A program made the translations under genes and the position numbers. A stretch of 20,093 bases of DNA. It comes from Clostridia bacterium (GTDB lineage: Bacteria > Bacillota > Clostridia > Oscillospirales > Acutalibacteraceae). The notes under the pieces are model-generated. The model was not told the origin of the DNA. It saw nothing but the letters and a program-made list of their open reading frames with translations, and made no database searches. The stretch lies in NCBI GenBank assembly GCA_900767025.1, contig CAAFXS010000077.1:1-20093 (forward strand). Direction: 5' to 3'. Below, one piece after another: positions 19,551-20,093 of this stretch; position 1 is the first letter of the stretch, and each line of letters starts with the position of its first letter.

Positions 19551-20093
19551 ACGCCATACAAAAAAACATCTTAGATAAGACTTTTTATGATTTCTCAATG
19601 GTGAGTTTTAAAAGTCTGGATGTTTATTATCATAATGATAAGGCATACATAAACGCCTATGATTTGTGTCGTTTCCTGTTAGAGCCTTATTGCAACACAA
19701 AAACATGCACTGTTGACTATCAAAACTATGTAGCGCTGGGAGGGACATACCCGCCGAAAAAATTTAAAACAAATGCCCGTGACCGCCTGGTCAAAGCGAT
19801 TAGCGACGCTGTAAATACATTGACGAATTTATTAAAAGGGAAAAGAGTTTTGCAAGGTGCGGTAGCAAATGCCCAAACTGTTCTGGGGAACCATGTTTGT
19901 TTTGCACAGGACAGGAACGGAAGTATTGCGTTGGTTGTTCCTTTCGATAAAAAATCTTTAACAGGTTTTTTAAGAAACATGGACAACATGAAAGCCGCCA
20001 AAATTAATAAAACGGCTAAAAGTTTGCAGACACTGACAAATCAGAAAAACATTTTAAGCGCCACAGTGACAAAACATGTTTTAGATAACAGCC
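19547..20093 (+). CDS. Unrecognised 262-aa protein, N-terminal part (gene crosses the circular join)
   Basis: The ATG overlaps the stop of the preceding HTH gene (ATGA at 19547-19550), so the two are probably translationally coupled. The frame stays open to the window end. Because bases 19975-20093 repeat bases 1-119, it continues at base 1 and stops at 359-361. The whole gene is 789 nt and encodes 262 aa. I do not recognise a family. The first 85 residues are rich in Tyr, Asp and Asn (YDFSMVSFKSLDVYYHND), with Cys residues around positions 40-57. The rest is Lys-rich and probably helical. There is no signal peptide or membrane segment, so it is likely cytosolic. Its place between an HTH regulator and the replication genes suggests a replication, maintenance or control role, but this is inference. 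Existence is near certain; function is unknown. Confidence 0.85.
   Translation, partial: MNAIQKNILDKTFYDFSMVSFKSLDVYYHNDKAYINAYDLCRFLLEPYCNTKTCTVDYQNYVALGGTYPPKKFKTNARDRLVKAISDAVNTLTNLLKGKRVLQGAVANAQTVLGNHVCFAQDRNGSIALVVPFDKKSLTGFLRNMDNMKAAKINKTAKSLQTLTNQKNILSATVTKHVLDNS

Overview
The window is almost certainly one complete circular element of 19,974 bp, shown with a 119-bp overlap. Bases 1-119 are identical to 19975-20093, and an open reading frame crosses the join without a break (start at 19547, stop at 361). It reads as a plasmid-like or satellite-like replicon from a gammaproteobacterium. The grounds are canonical sigma70 promoters (TTGACA, 17 bp, TATAGT), strong GGAG-type ribosome sites, a DnaA-box-like site beside iterons, and E. 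coli-like start usage. The host genus cannot be fixed from sequence alone.

Layout, almost all on the plus strand. (1) Replication and control operon, from the promoter at about 19188 across the join to 5299: a small HTH protein, a 262-aa protein spanning the join, two unrecognised proteins, a zinc-ribbon/GIY-YIG-like protein, two winged-helix-like proteins, an 83-aa protein and a 310-aa winged-helix candidate replication initiator. (2) A 1.9-kb non-coding block (5300-7160) with a 22-bp iteron array, a DnaA-like box and many small perfect hairpins. (3) A 200-aa catalytic-domain-only tyrosine recombinase (7228-7830). (4) A 0.75-kb leader region with two tandem promoters and folded-RNA potential. 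(5) A morphogenesis-like operon (8587-14138) ending in a Dit-like tail protein and a 732-aa tape-measure-like protein. (6) One tiny gene on the minus strand and a second large non-coding block (14353-15321). (7) An operon of small cytosolic, HTH and one-TM proteins (15322-16953). (8) An envelope operon of secreted and tiny hydrophobic proteins (17173-19145).

Three signals stand out. First, a tail tape measure and a tail-hub-like protein sit on an element with no recognisable capsid, portal, terminase, relaxase or partition gene. This suggests a phage satellite or phage-plasmid derivative that customises another phage's tail. Second, modules of three back-to-back perfect mini-hairpins recur in nearly every long intergenic region. 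Stem sequences differ but geometry is kept, and the first loop is usually TT. Third, six promoters share conserved sequence inside the -35/-10 spacer, beyond what sigma70 needs. No database search was possible, so family names are judged by eye.
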